A stretch of DNA of 64,000 nt from Bubalus kerabau. Taxonomy: Eukaryota; Chordata; Mammalia; Artiodactyla; Bovidae. The position numbers and the translations under genes are program-made. The notes beneath the pieces were generated by a model. That model saw only the letters and a program-made list of their open reading frames with translations, was not told where the DNA came from and ran no database searches. The stretch lies in NCBI RefSeq assembly GCF_029407905.1, contig NC_073629.1, positions 56,364,801 through 56,428,800 on the forward strand, read 5' to 3'. Position 1 is the stretch's first letter; each line of letters starts with the position of its first letter. Below are positions 46,851 to 58,560 of the stretch, piece by piece.

Positions 46851-48229
46851 GGCTTAATCTTAAATTATACTCTCTTTTTGACAAGGAAGTCTAAGATGAT
46901 AGAAATTCCCACCTCTCATGTTTGGGAATCCTGACATACACTTTGCTAAAGTGCTGCAAAAACATAATTAATAAAATGACCAACTGTAATGCAGGATAGA
47001 TATGGAAATATGCCAGCAAAATAAAGAAACTTTCAACAGTAAGAATCTCTACCTTCAGAAAGGATAACATCAGAATGTGGTGTCATTCTTGTACCTCTGG
47101 GGCACTTTCCTGGATGTGTGCTAACTCCTTTTAGCAATTTATCACCACACACCTCTTGAAGATCACTTTTCCCTTGTATTAAATGACAAAAACTTTGCTC
47201 TTTATAGTTTGATTTTCCCATGTTCTAAATCAGCAGTGGAAATTTCTGCTTGCCCAGGTGTTCTCAAGGAAAGTAGGCAATGGGCCTAAATGAAGTCTGG
47301 CAGAAAGAAATTAATTTTAAAAAATCAATAAGCTCTGCCTTTGTTTTTATTCAGCTTTAGGGGAATACATATCAGTGACATTTACCTTGGACTGTGTCTC
47401 CATGCCTGAAATAACAAGAGCATGTCAGAGCGGATCGGGGGCATAGGTGATCCATTCCACCTCCTCTGCCTGGTTGACTGCCAGGTGGTAGATGATGAAG
47501 ACAGCTGAAAACTCGATCTTGTAGGACTACTTGGTATCATACAGTCATCTTTCAACCATATGTATCTACAGGAGGCATCAAAATGATGCAATTCAACATG
47601 TGCTCCTTGTTTGCATCTGTAGAGTTTTTCATGAGGATGGTAAAAATCTCTAAGCTAGTTCATCATATATGCCATTAATTATATGCTTGAAACTTCTTAA
47701 GGTAATTCTAGAAATTAAACAGCATATCCTCATAGCTTAGCTCAGTATCTCAATATTTGTTTATTTGCCTCTTACGATACTTATATTCTCTTCCTACTCC
47801 ATTCCCCTATCAGGAAATACTAGTAAAAGACTATGCAAATTTAGGAACATTCTGAAATGGAACTGTTTTACAAAGATATGAATTATGTCATGTTGCTGGC
47901 AGATGAATGTTTTCAAATCTGTTCTTTTAATAGTATCTTAGCAAGGTTATTATACAAAGAAACTATTTAGACTATTTCTCAGTTGACATAATTTAATCCT
48001 TCTAGTTTAAGGTTTATTTTGAATGGTGAAGGCAATGTGTCTCAAATGCTGGATTGCATTGAGTTAGAAATAGTAACTTTACAAAAAAAAAAAATGAACT
48101 TTCTTATTAAATGATCTTCCTGATTTTCTTCACCCACACTTATCCAAGCACAGAACAAGCAGGAACCATAAGACCCTAGTGGCTAGGTCTCAATTTAACC
48201 TCATGAGTAGAAACCTGTTAGCCCCAGAT
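46851..48229. other. Unique sequence
   Basis: No firm feature. A short protein-like minus-strand segment near 47440-47550 is discussed as a finding. Confidence 0.35.
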
Positions 48230-48430
48230 CTTCTTCCACTCTTGGATTTTTGCATTGCTACTTTGCCCTTAAACTCTGAAATTAGATGGGAATTCAAATT
48301 TCAGCTCTACCCTAGGAAGCTACCTACCCTCACTAAGCTTTGGTTTTCTCATCTACAAAGTGGAAATAATAGTACAAGTGGTTTTGAAGATGTATGGAAT
48401 CAAAGTACTTATACAGTGTTGTGTACTTTT
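48230..48430 (+). mobile_element. MIR SINE, plus strand
   Basis: ttcaaatttcagctctaccct, then taagctttggttttctcatctacaaagtggaaataatagta and gaatcaaagtacttatacagtg follow the MIR consensus order. Confidence 0.65.
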
Positions 48431-48589
48431 AGTTCAGTTTCTGTTGGTTGAAAATTCATTCATTGTTTCTGCAAACATTGACTGATCACCTTTCAGTGAC
48501 AGTCACAAGCCTCTGGCAATAATAAGATGATTAAGATAAATTCTTTATCCAAAAGAACGTCACAATCTAGGTGCCCATTTAGGTACAAG

Positions 48590-50505
48590 TTCAGTTCAGT
48601 TCAGTTTAGTCTCTCAGTCGTGTCTGACTCTACGACACCATGTACCGCTGCACACCAGGCCTCCATGTCCATCACCAACTCCCGGAGTCCACCCAAACCC
48701 ATGTCCATTGTGTCGGTGATGCCATCCAACCATCTCATCCTCTGTTGTCCCTTTCTCCTCCTGCCTTCAATCCTTCCCAGCATTAGGGTCTTTTCAAATG
48801 AGTCAGCTCTTCACATCAGGTGGCCAAAGTTTGGAGTTTCAGCTTCAACATCAGTCATTCCAATGAACACCCAGGGCTGATCTCCTATAGGATGGACTGG
48901 TTGGATCTCCTTGCAGTCCAAGGGACTTTCAAGAGTCTTCTCCAACACCACAGTTCAAAAGCATCAATTCTTTGGAGCTCAGCTTTCTTTATAGTCCAAC
49001 TCTCACATCCACACATGACCACTGGAAAAACCATAGCCTTGACTAGACTGATCTTTTTTGGGAAAATAACATCTCTGCTTTTTAATATGATGCCTACTTT
49101 GGTCATAACTTTCCTTCCAAAGAGTAAGCGTCTTTTAATTTCATGGCTGCAATCACCATCTGCAATGATTTTGGAGCCCAGAAAAATAAAGTCAGCCACT
49201 GTGTCCACTGTTTCCCCATCTATTTCCCATGAAGTGATGGGACTGGATTCCATGATCTTAGTTTTCTGAATGTTGAAATCTAAACCAACTTTTTCACTCT
49301 TCTCTTTCAATTTCATCAAGCGGCTCTTTAGTTCTTCTTCACTTTCTGCCATAAGGGTGGTGTCATCTGCATATCTGAGGTTATTGATATTTCTCCTGGC
49401 AATCTTGATTCCAGCTTGTGCTTCCTCCAGCCCAGCATTTCTCATGATGTACTCTGCATATAAATTAAATAAGCAGGGTGACAATATACAGCCTTGACGT
49501 ACTCCTTTTCCTATTTGGAACCAGTCTGTTGTTCCATGTCCAGTTCTAACTATTGCTTCCTGACCTGCATACAGGTTTCTCATGAGGCAGGTCAGGTGGT
49601 CTGGTATGCCCATCTCCTTTAGAATTTTCCACAGTTTATTGTGATCCACACAGTCAAAGGCTTTGGCATAGTCAATAAAGCAGAAATAGATGTTTTTTCT
49701 GGAACTCTCTTGCTTTTTTGATGATCCAGCAGATGTTGGCAATTTGATCTCTGGTTCTTCTGCCTTTTCTAAAACCAGCTTGAACATCTGGAAGTTCACG
49801 GTTCACATATTGCTGAAGCCTGGCTTGGAGAATTTTGAGCATTACTTACTAGCGTGTAAGATGAGTGCAATTGTGCAGTAGTTTGAGCATTCTTTGGCAT
49901 TGCCTTTCTTTGGGATTGGAATGAAAACTGACCTTTTCCAGTCCTGTGGCCACTGATGAGTTTTCCCAATTTGCTGGCATATTGAGTGCAGCACTTTCAC
50001 AGCATCATCTTGTAGGATTTGAAATAACTCAACTGGAATTCCATCACCTCCACTGTCTTTGTTCATAGTGATGCTTCCTAAGGCCCACCTGACTTCACAT
50101 TCCAGGATGTCTGGCTCTAGGTGAGTGTGAGTGATCACACCTTCATGATTATCTGGGTTGTGAAGATCTTTTTTGTACAGTTCTTCTGTGTATTCTTGCC
50201 ATCTCTTCTTAATATCTTCTGCTTTTATTAGGTCCATAAAATTTCTGTCCTTTATTGAGCCTATTTTTGCATGAAATGTTCCCTTGGTATCTCTAATTTT
50301 CTGGAAGAGGTCTTTAGTCTTTCTCATTCTATTGTTTTCCTCTATTTTTTTGCATTGATCGCTGAGGAAGGCTTTCTTATCTCTCCTTGCTATTCTTTGG
50401 AACTCTGCATTCAAATGGGTATATCTTTTCTTTTCTCCTTTGCTTTTCATTTCTCTTCTTTTCACAGCTATTTGTAAGGCCTCCTCAGACAGCCATTTAC
50501 TTTTT
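48590..50505 (-). mobile_element. BovB LINE 3' two-thirds, minus strand, with target duplication
   Basis: Extends from the ttcagttcagttcag tail back to the KWLSEEALQIAVKRRE codons between endonuclease and RT. A 12-base target duplication tttaggtacaag lies at 48578-48589 and 50506-50517. One of the better-preserved copies in the window. Confidence 0.94.
48885..50505 (-). pseudogene. BovB linker and RT (two frames)
   Basis: The first frame (from about 50505 down to 49842) covers KWLSEEALQIAVKRR to PKKGNAKECSNYCTIALILHASK. The second (49799-48885) carries FIDYAKAFDCVDHNKLW (motif A), GVRQGCILSPCLFNLYAEYI (motif B) and an intact NLRYADDTTLMAE (motif C), then the thumb. A single break near 49845 (attacttacta, one base short of related copies) separates them. 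Start codons of both frames are accidental. The endonuclease is missing. Confidence 0.88.
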
Positions 50506-50517
50506 TTTAGGTACAAG

Positions 50518-50950
50518 AGTAAATAATTAAAATACACTATGTTATAATGGAGGCATGAACAAAATACTATATAGTAACAGAAAAATGGAGAGATTAACTT
50601 TGGGGAGTAAGAGGAGGGATCCACATAATAGGTGATATTTGAGTTACAGTCCAGTGAAGAATAAACACAGCACCATTCTAAGAAACCAAGATGCATGTAG
50701 AAAAGAGGAGAGTTCATCATGTGTCAAGATGTAGATATGGACATATATGGATTCATAACAGCTTGTTTATGAGGACAGAGATTAAGTGAGTTTGGATGTA
50801 AATGATCCAAAACATATATTTTCCTTCTTATAACTCTGGAGAATTTGGTAAACATAACCAAAGTCTTAAATTTTTAGGTACACTATTCTATAGCATTTCT
50901 GTTTGCAGGAATTTATTTTAAGAGAATTGCCATGAAATAAGAATAAAGTT
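50518..50950. other. Unique sequence
   Basis: Nothing recognised. Confidence 0.35.
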
Positions 50951-51865
50951 GTGATATGAGTTTCTGGTTCTCACCAAGATAGCAAACTAGAAGGACCGTT
51001 GGATCCCTGCCTCTAATCAATCCTAGAAACATTAAGAAAAAATGAGAGACTCTGGGACAAACAATATCACAAAACTGTGAAAAACCAATGAGACCACAGT
51101 GGATGGTTGACTTTTGAATGTGTGGTAGCACTGGATGCACAAAGAGACAGTAAATGGAGACACAAGATATAACTGGTTATGGCAATAAATATGTGAACCT
51201 GGCTAGAAAGGTTTAATTTTTGTTCTCACCTTTCCTTCCATTATCTTGGGATCATTAATGCCTGCTATTTTTCTAGAGACCTACACTCTCAGTATTTGGG
51301 TCTGAGGGATCGGATCAAAGTAGCATAGCAAAAATCCCTGAAGGTATGAATAATTGGGGTGAACAGGTTCCTGCCCATCAGTTGTCCTCAGGTGCCCACT
51401 GGTTTGCCCTGGCCTTCTGAACCCAGAGTTGGGGGTCACTATGCAGAGTTTGCCTCCTGACACTGTTGCTTGGCAACAAAACTTTCCCAGAGGAGTTACC
51501 TGGTGGGCTTGCAACAAAACGGAGTGGTCAACAATGATTGTATACTGACTCACGTCTCTGCCCTGGACTCATTCTTATTTTTCCTTATGCTTGCTTATCT
51601 GTCTTTGGTCCTTGGGCTCTTCCACTGCACATTTTACCAGACAGAGAGCAGCAGGCACTCACAAGAGAACATGGACTCATGGACTGAGATAGCAAGCATA
51701 CTATGGCAGTTAACTTTCTTACAGAACACACACCAGACTGGGCAACATACATCTTCTAAGAGTAAACTTTTAGAAGAGATGGATGAATATTCTAAAATAA
51801 GTATGATTAAAACACATTTTGGGAAACAGAACGAGGAATAAGTTAAAAGATCAGAATGAGAAACT

Positions 51866-52083
51866 CTGGGCTTCGCTTGTAGCTCAGTTGGTAAAGAGTC
51901 TGACTGCTATGCAGGAGACCTGGGTTCGATCCCTGGGTCAGGAAGATTCCCTGGAGAAGGAAATGGCAACTCACTCCAGTATTCTTGCCTGGAGAATCCC
52001 ATGGACAAAGGAGCCTGGCAGGCTACAGTCTATGAGGTCACAAGAGTCTGACACGACTGAGCGACTAAGCGCACAACACACAG
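51866..52083 (+). mobile_element. Bov-tA SINE, plus strand
   Basis: Head gggcttcgcttgtagctcag, B-box gttcgatccctggg, body ggagaaggaaatggcaact, and tail gacacgactgagcgactaag. Near consensus. The flanking repeat is unclear. Confidence 0.92.
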
Positions 52084-52462
52084 CACACACCCAGTCAGCA
52101 GGAGGTAGGATGAGGAAGTAGAAGACAGAAAAGCTAAGAGTCACAGCATCTAGAACTAGAAGTGACATTATGTGAATACCAGAAAGCCCAGGGGAGAAAA
52201 ATGGAATGAAATAGTTAAAGAAATAAGGAAAATGTAACAGATTTTTGAAAATTTCAAGACCTTAGAATGACAAGGGCTGGTAGAGCACCAAACAAGAAAA
52301 ATAAGGAAAGCCTCCCACAGGGACTAGCAAAGAGAAGTGGTGGACTTTACTATCTTCCAGAAAGAAAGAGCAGCTCATCTACAAGGAAAGAAGAGTAAGA
52401 TTGGCATCAGATTTCTCCACAGCAACAGTGGATGGAAGAAAAATTAGTGTGCTTAAGAACTG

Positions 52463-52525
52463 AAAGTAAATATTTAATTACAAAAATGTTTACAAAAGTA
52501 AATATTTAATTACAAAAATATTTAC
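52463..52525. repeat. 32-base tandem duplication
   Basis: Two copies of aaagtaaatatttaattacaa... differing by one base, at the junction of the two L1M parts. Confidence 0.85.
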
Positions 52526-52860
52526 TGTGACATTTCTTATAATAGCGAAATACTGAAAGTGCCTTGAATGTCCATACAATGGCATACCATGCATCCACTT
52601 AAAATTATGTTACAGAAAAACACTCTAAACTGAAGAAGATAGTCACAATGAATAGATTTCTCTATAAGAGATTCTGCACATGCATAGGATGAGTCCAATT
52701 TTGTGTATGTGGAAAGAATGAAAGACTATATGCAGAAGTTTAGTTTTTATCTCTGACAGTTAGCTGGAACTACATATACTACTTCCTTTTTGCTTTTTTA
52801 ACATCTACATTTTCTCATATGAGATTTTGCTACTTTTTTAAAGGAAAAAAATGTGACTCA

Positions 52861-53539
52861 ACTATTGATTTATCTCTGAGAGAACTCCAAGACTAAATAC
52901 TAATTGGGAGTGATTTTAGATGCTCAGAGGCTGTTACAACGTTTCTGGGAGATGTGACAGGATTGAATTAAGACAGTGGCAAAGGGGATGGATCTAGGGG
53001 GCTCTATTGGACTGACATGCAGGAAAAATGAATAGGAATTTGTTAGCAGTTGGATAGGGGACATGTCAAGGATGACTCTGAAGTTTCTAGCTCCTCTCAT
53101 ATTTTACTTATCAACTCCTAAATTTAGGTTTGAAAGAACTATTATACATGCCCTTCTAAAGAAATGTTGTGATACAAAAGGCAGATATTTATACTATGTT
53201 TCCAGCAGCTCCTTCTATGAAAGCACTTTTGAAGCTGATTTGTATGTACACCTACATTGTGAGCCACAGATATTTTATTTTCAAGAAAAACATGCTCTAC
53301 AAACTCTTTCCCAACCTGTGTCATTAAGCAAAAGCAATTGCTTTATTCACCACCAACCTCTGCCTGAGATCTTTTGAATGCAGCTTCAAAGGTACATTCC
53401 ATGAATATATCTTTTTCCCATGTGTGTTGAAACCTGCTGGCAAAATATGTGTTATTTCATACCTCTATGAAAAAAATGGGCCACGTACATGAATGGGCAA
53501 TTTACAACAGAACGGAAACAAATGGCTACTATAAGAAAA
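52861..53539. other. Unique sequence
   Basis: The 104-codon frame at 53063-53377 has no recognisable domain. Confidence 0.3.
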
Positions 53540-54080
53540 CATGTTAAATTATCTTAGTAATAAACTTTAAACCTAGTTTCAAATAGCAAAATAATCTCTT
53601 AAAAAGATAATGCACAATGCTGGCAGGTTGTTGGTAAGATGAACATTTTCTTACATGGTTAGCATACTTTCTGGAAAAATTCATCACTATTTGAGAACAT
53701 TAAAACTAATCTTTCCTTCCAGCCCAGCAATCACATTTTTAGAAATTTATATTAAGGAAATACTTAGAAATATAGTTAAGGATTAATTAATTGATGTTTA
53801 AGATAGGATAATAGCCAAATAAGTTGTATAGTTATTAAAAGAACATTTTCCTCAAAAGTTTAATGATATGAAAGAATATTCATGCTACCTAAGTGACAAA
53901 CTCTGTATGCCATAGAATTTTGATTTTAAATAGTTTATTCTTGCATTTTAAAAAAAGGGAAAGAAAGAACCTGAAATATCAGCATTAATTATCTCTAAAT
54001 AGTGGGATTATTGATAATTTTGCTATCATTATTGGTTTTTTTAAGCTTCTAAAGTGAAGCATAAAGATTTTAAAATGGAG
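53540..54080 (+). mobile_element. Ancient L1M 3' region, plus strand
   Basis: ccagcccagcaatcacatttttagaaatttatattaagg and later blocks match L1M ORF2-end and 3' UTR. Confidence 0.5.
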
Positions 54081-54394
54081 ATAATTATTAAAAGTAATTT
54101 ATTTCTGATACACTTTCAGTGATGTTTGGCACTCATCATTACCTTATCTTTTTTTTTCTTTTTGTATATGTATTTAAATACATAACTGGCACAGATATAA
54201 AAATCAGTTCAGTAATTTAGGAAAATTACCACATGGCCATAGACATGTGTTTATTTAACTAGGTTGTTGTCTGGGAAGTGCTCCTCATTTAGTAAAAATT
54301 TACTGAGGGGCATAAATCCACAATCTGTCAAAGGTGGAAAGGATAGAAATAATACAGTCCAAACATTTTAAAAGTGGGCTTTGTGAAAATTTAT

Positions 54395-54640
54395 TTTTGT
54401 TATGAGGCTCTGAGAAGACATTGAAGGCTTTCAAATGCAGAAATGAGATAATTAAATAATTTTGGTAATAATGTGGATGGTGGATTGGCAGGGTAATAGT
54501 TGAGGAATAGGACTCCTGAGAGAAGTCTATTTTAATAATCCAGAAAGAAAGCAATGAAACTGTATATTGGGAAAGTGGTAGTAGGTCTGAAGAGCTGATG
54601 AGCTAGGTTAGGTAACTATAGAAGGTGATACCATTGCCTG
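54395..54640 (-). repeat. Old interspersed repeat, relative of 21640-22060 in reverse
   Basis: ttgaaggctttcaaatgcagaaatgaga, gtggatggtggattgg and attttaataatccagaaag follow a common mammalian block order. Family not named. Confidence 0.4.
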
Positions 54641-54649
54641 AGATAAATT

Positions 54650-54870
54650 ATCAAATGTGCTTAGTCACTCAGTTGTGTCTGATTCTTTGTGACCCAGTGG
54701 ACTGTAGCCCGCCAGGCTCCTCTGTCCACAGGACTCTCCAGGCAAGAATACTGGAGTGGGTTGCCATTTCCTCCTCCAAGGATTCTTCCCAACCCAGGGG
54801 GCAAACCCATGTCTCCTCAGTCTCTTGCATTGGCAGGCAGATTCTTTACCAATGAACCACCTGGAAGACC
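54650..54870 (-). mobile_element. Bov-tA SINE, minus strand
   Basis: Reverse Bov-tA: gtgcttagtcactcagttgtgtctg to ctttaccaatgaaccacctgg. No clear target duplication. Confidence 0.9.
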
Positions 54871-56262
54871 TCATATTTGTCCACAATCTTGCCATACTGT
54901 GGGCTTTTAATAAATATCAACTCATTGACTAATTAGGCTACATTTATATCTTCTTTAGAGGAACTTGAGTTTGTATTAATAAGTATTTACTTTTAACTTC
55001 ATATATTTTGAGGAATATAAGAGGAGACCTATGACTTAGGTAAATAGGACAGAGGCACTAAACTTTAAATATACATTAATACTATGTAGCTAGGTTATGC
55101 CGTATCTTCCAGCCCATCATTTTCATAGCAACAATGACAAAAGTAACACCTAGAGAAACAGGACTATTTTTAAGTTTTCTACTTTGTGTCAATTAGAAAC
55201 TAATTTGAAATGTTTTAGTATAAAGGTGGAAGGTATTTCTGGTCCAGTCACCAGCTTTAATTAGTTGTTTTAAAACCAATATATTTTCTTCCTTTCTTTG
55301 GGCACCATATGTTCTTCTCCACTGAGATATGGATTTATGCCCTCACTGAGACACAGTAAACAGGCATTTTCAGAGGGGGTGCTTTCTTGCAGGCATGTTC
55401 TGTTGACATCACCATGAACATAAGAATGATCTTAAGAAAAAGGAAATTAAATGATAGGAAGTGCATTCTTACATTTTACTGAAGTTGTTGTGAATTCAAC
55501 TAACAGCATTAGAACAATCTCAAAATTATTAGACTCCAGCCATCCGGCCTGTGATTCAAGTGGTCAAGTCCTTTTTTGAATACCCCACAAAGGGGCTATT
55601 TGCTTTGTAAATCTATTGTAAAAGCTTTTGATCGAGGTGAAATTTGTGTCCTTGTAGCCTGTATGTGTTGATCTTAGTACAAGAAGCCAAGTTCCCACTT
55701 TGTATACCACTCTTAAGATCCTTCGTGTTGTTTTCTTCTTCAATCCCTTCACATGCTGTCAGTATCTTTTATTCTGTTCATTATCCTGATTGCTCTGTTA
55801 TGAATGTGCACTAGTTTTGTACGTATTTTTAAAATAAATTTACTTTTTAAAGTATGGAAATAAAAGCCCTCTTAACAATTTCTAAATTTGGTGAACTACT
55901 ATTTAAAATACATTTTTAAGGAAGATTTCTATATTGTTCTTCCTGCTTCCACATATTTCTGTTCAATTTCAGGTTCCAACCAACCACTGGAGTAATCTGT
56001 CTAAACCGCACTTCCCATCAGTGTGTGTTAAGGCTGTCAGATAAGCAACAGCAAACCGAATTATCAGTTCTAGGGCATCATTATGGCTATTTCCTGTGTG
56101 CCTGTAAAGATAAATTGGAAGGAGCCGGACAAGATAGTGAGAGTCTTTACTGAGAAGTGGATCTGCTACTTGTGAAAGGAGAGGAGGAACAGAAGCAGAG
56201 TGAGTAGACAAAGTCTTAGGTTGCATGGTACAAAAAAGTAAACGAAATGTACAGAAGACATT
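54871..56262. other. Unique sequence
   Basis: About 1.4 kb with nothing recognised. Confidence 0.35.
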
Positions 56263-56668
56263 GTGTGTGTGTGTGTTAGTCACTCAGTCGTGTCTGACTC
56301 TTGTGACCCCATGGACAGTAGCCTGCCGGGCTTCTCTGTCCATAGAATTCTCCAGGCAAGAATACTGGAGTGGGTTACCTCCCCTGATATCTCAGATGGT
56401 CAAGAATCTGCCTGCAATGCGGGAGACCTGGGTTTGATCCCTGGGTTGGGAAAATCCCCTGGAGAAGGGGAAGGCTACCCACTCTAGTATTCTGGCCTGG
56501 TGAATTCCATGGACTGTATAGTCCTTAAGGTTACAAAGAGTCAGACACGACTGAGCCACTTTCACTTTGCCATTCCCTTCTCCAGAGAATCTTCCTGACT
56601 CAGGAATAGAACCTGGGTCTCTTGCATTGCAGGCAGATTCTTTACTGACTGAACTACTACAGAAGCCC
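56263..56668 (-). mobile_element. Bov-tA SINE, minus strand, split by another SINE
   Basis: Two halves: 56263-56378 (tail side, preceded by a short (TG)n) and 56569-56668 (ccattcccttctcc to the head near gaactactacagaagccc). They join in the standard order when the plus-strand SINE between them is removed. Confidence 0.88.
56379..56568 (+). mobile_element. Bov-tA SINE nested in a SINE, plus strand
   Basis: Complete head (cctgatatctcagatggt), B-box (gtttgatccctggg) and tail (gacacgactgagccact). Inserted in the body of the minus-strand SINE. Confidence 0.88.
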
Positions 56669-56781
56669 TATTTGCAATGTAATAAAGTCATGCTAATTTG
56701 AACTAAGAATTATTCAAAAAATATATTATTATTCAGAATTTGGGAAACAAAATTCACTATACAGACATCCAATAGAGAGAA

Positions 56782-57573
56782 TTTTTTTTTTTGGTCATGG
56801 TTTATTATTGGAGAAGGAAATGGCAACCCACTCCAGTGTTCTTGCCTGGAGAATCCCAGGGACAGTGGAGCCTGGTGGGCTGCCGTCTATGGGGTTGCAG
56901 AGAGTCAGACATGACTGAAGAGACTTAGCAGCAGCATTGACTATAGTTCTATGTGGTATACAATAGGACTTTGTTGTTTATCCATTCTATATATAATAGT
57001 CTGCATCTGCTAGTCCTAAACTCCCAATCCATTCCTCCCACACTGCACCGCCCCCTTGGCAGCCATAAGTCTATTCTCTATGCCTGAGTCTGTTTCATAG
57101 ATAAGTTCGTTTGTGTCATATGTCAGATTCCACATATAAGTGATATCATACAGTATTTATCTTTCTCCTTCTCACTTACTTTGCTTAGTATGATAATCTC
57201 TAGGTCCATCCATGTAGCTGCAAGTGGCATTATTTCATTCTATTTATTGATGAGCAATATTCCATTGGATATATGTACAACACCTTTATCCATTCATCTG
57301 TCATTGGTCATATAGGCTGTTTGTAAATAGTGATGCTATGAATACAGGGATGCATGGATCTTTTCAAATTATAGGTTTTTCTGGATATATGTCCAGGAGT
57401 TAGATTACTGTACTATATGGCAACTCTATTTTTAGTCTTTTGAATAACCTTCATACTATTCTCCAAGTGGTTTTACCAAATTGCATTCCCACCAACAGTG
57501 TGGGAGAGTTCCCTTTTCTCCACACCTTCTCCAGCCTTTGTTATTTGTAGATTTTTAATGATGGTCACTTCCA
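56782..57573 (-). mobile_element. L1 3' end, minus strand, with target duplication
   Basis: A T-run (reverse poly(A)) at about 56782-56794 starts the element, which then shows L1 3' UTR and ORF2 end in reverse. The 8-base repeat agagagaa lies at 56774-56781 and 57574-57581. A Bov-A monomer is inserted near its 3' end. Confidence 0.85.
56811..56936 (+). mobile_element. Bov-A monomer SINE, plus strand
   Basis: Starts ggagaaggaaatggcaacc without a tRNA head and ends gacatgactgaagagacttagcagcagca. Inserted in the L1. Confidence 0.88.
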
Positions 57574-57581
57574 AGAGAGAA

Positions 57582-58560
57582 AATTTTATATAAAGACATG
57601 TTGATGAATACTGGAAAGGTTAAGATAGCAAAAAAGAAAAGGAAAAAGAGTTGGAGGAACAAAGCTAACACCAAGGAAAAGTGACCACCTATGCCCACTC
57701 TTCTTTGATCTAGAATCAATCAACCTATTCCTGCTGCTACTACAGAATTGCCAGCAATTGCCAGCTACTGCCACAGTTTTGGAGCCAAAGGAGGAACCTT
57801 TGCTTGTTCTGCTTTCTTCTTATTTCTCATTAGTACCTTCTATTAGCAGAACTCATCAGAAAGAAAGCAGTCAAGGAGAAATGAGAAACGTACCTTGCAG
57901 ACTTCTAACTTTCGATATACAGAAAAGCACAGAAGAGAGAATAAGGGTTGAGAGCAAATAAGCAAATGTCTGGCCTAGTAGGTATGCCAGACAGCAAAAA
58001 CTCAAGAATATGAAAGTTATAGTGTAACATAGAAGTGAGAATTTAAACTACATGAAGAAGTCCTAGTTTCATTTTTTTCTTATAGTTTTTATTTTTTAAT
58101 GATGAGAATTTTTTAGCATATGAATTCTTGTACATATATTTTAAAAGAACTAGTATCCTTTGCTCCTGGGGTAAAAAAGATGAAAATTACACATATACAT
58201 TGGTTTATTCTTAATATTATTATTTCCTTCACTAACAATATTTTTTAAACTGCTCTTCCATGTAAGCAGAAACGTAAGTCACTATTTTCAAAAGAAGTTC
58301 TGGGCAATTGGGAGAGGTAGGAGGATGGAAGGAAATTAATCATGAATTGCAAAGCTTACAGATCTTGGAAGATCTATCAAAGAAACATCAGACTCATCTT
58401 CATGTCCTGAGTAAAATCATTTTTGTCTCACCTCTGATTTCGGCCATGGTTAGAATAGACATTTTCTTGAGCCTTCCACCCATCTCATGCTGACAGTGTC
58501 TTGTTCAGACACTAGAGAGCCTAGTATCTCTAGGTCTTTCATTTCTGGCTGGGCTTCTAT
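57582..58560. other. Unique sequence
   Basis: No recognised feature. Confidence 0.35.

Larger units (their letters stand above)
50955..52860 (+). mobile_element. Ancient L1M (5' region joined to 3' end), plus strand
   Basis: Starts with caccaagatagcaaactagaagg, an L1 5'-end motif. It continues through L1M 5'/ORF1-proximal sequence to ggcatcagatttctccacagcaacagtgg near 52430. From about 52520 the sequence is L1M 3' UTR (gaatgtccatacaatggcatacc). ORF2 is missing, so the element is internally deleted or a composite. A SINE interrupts it. Confidence 0.5.
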
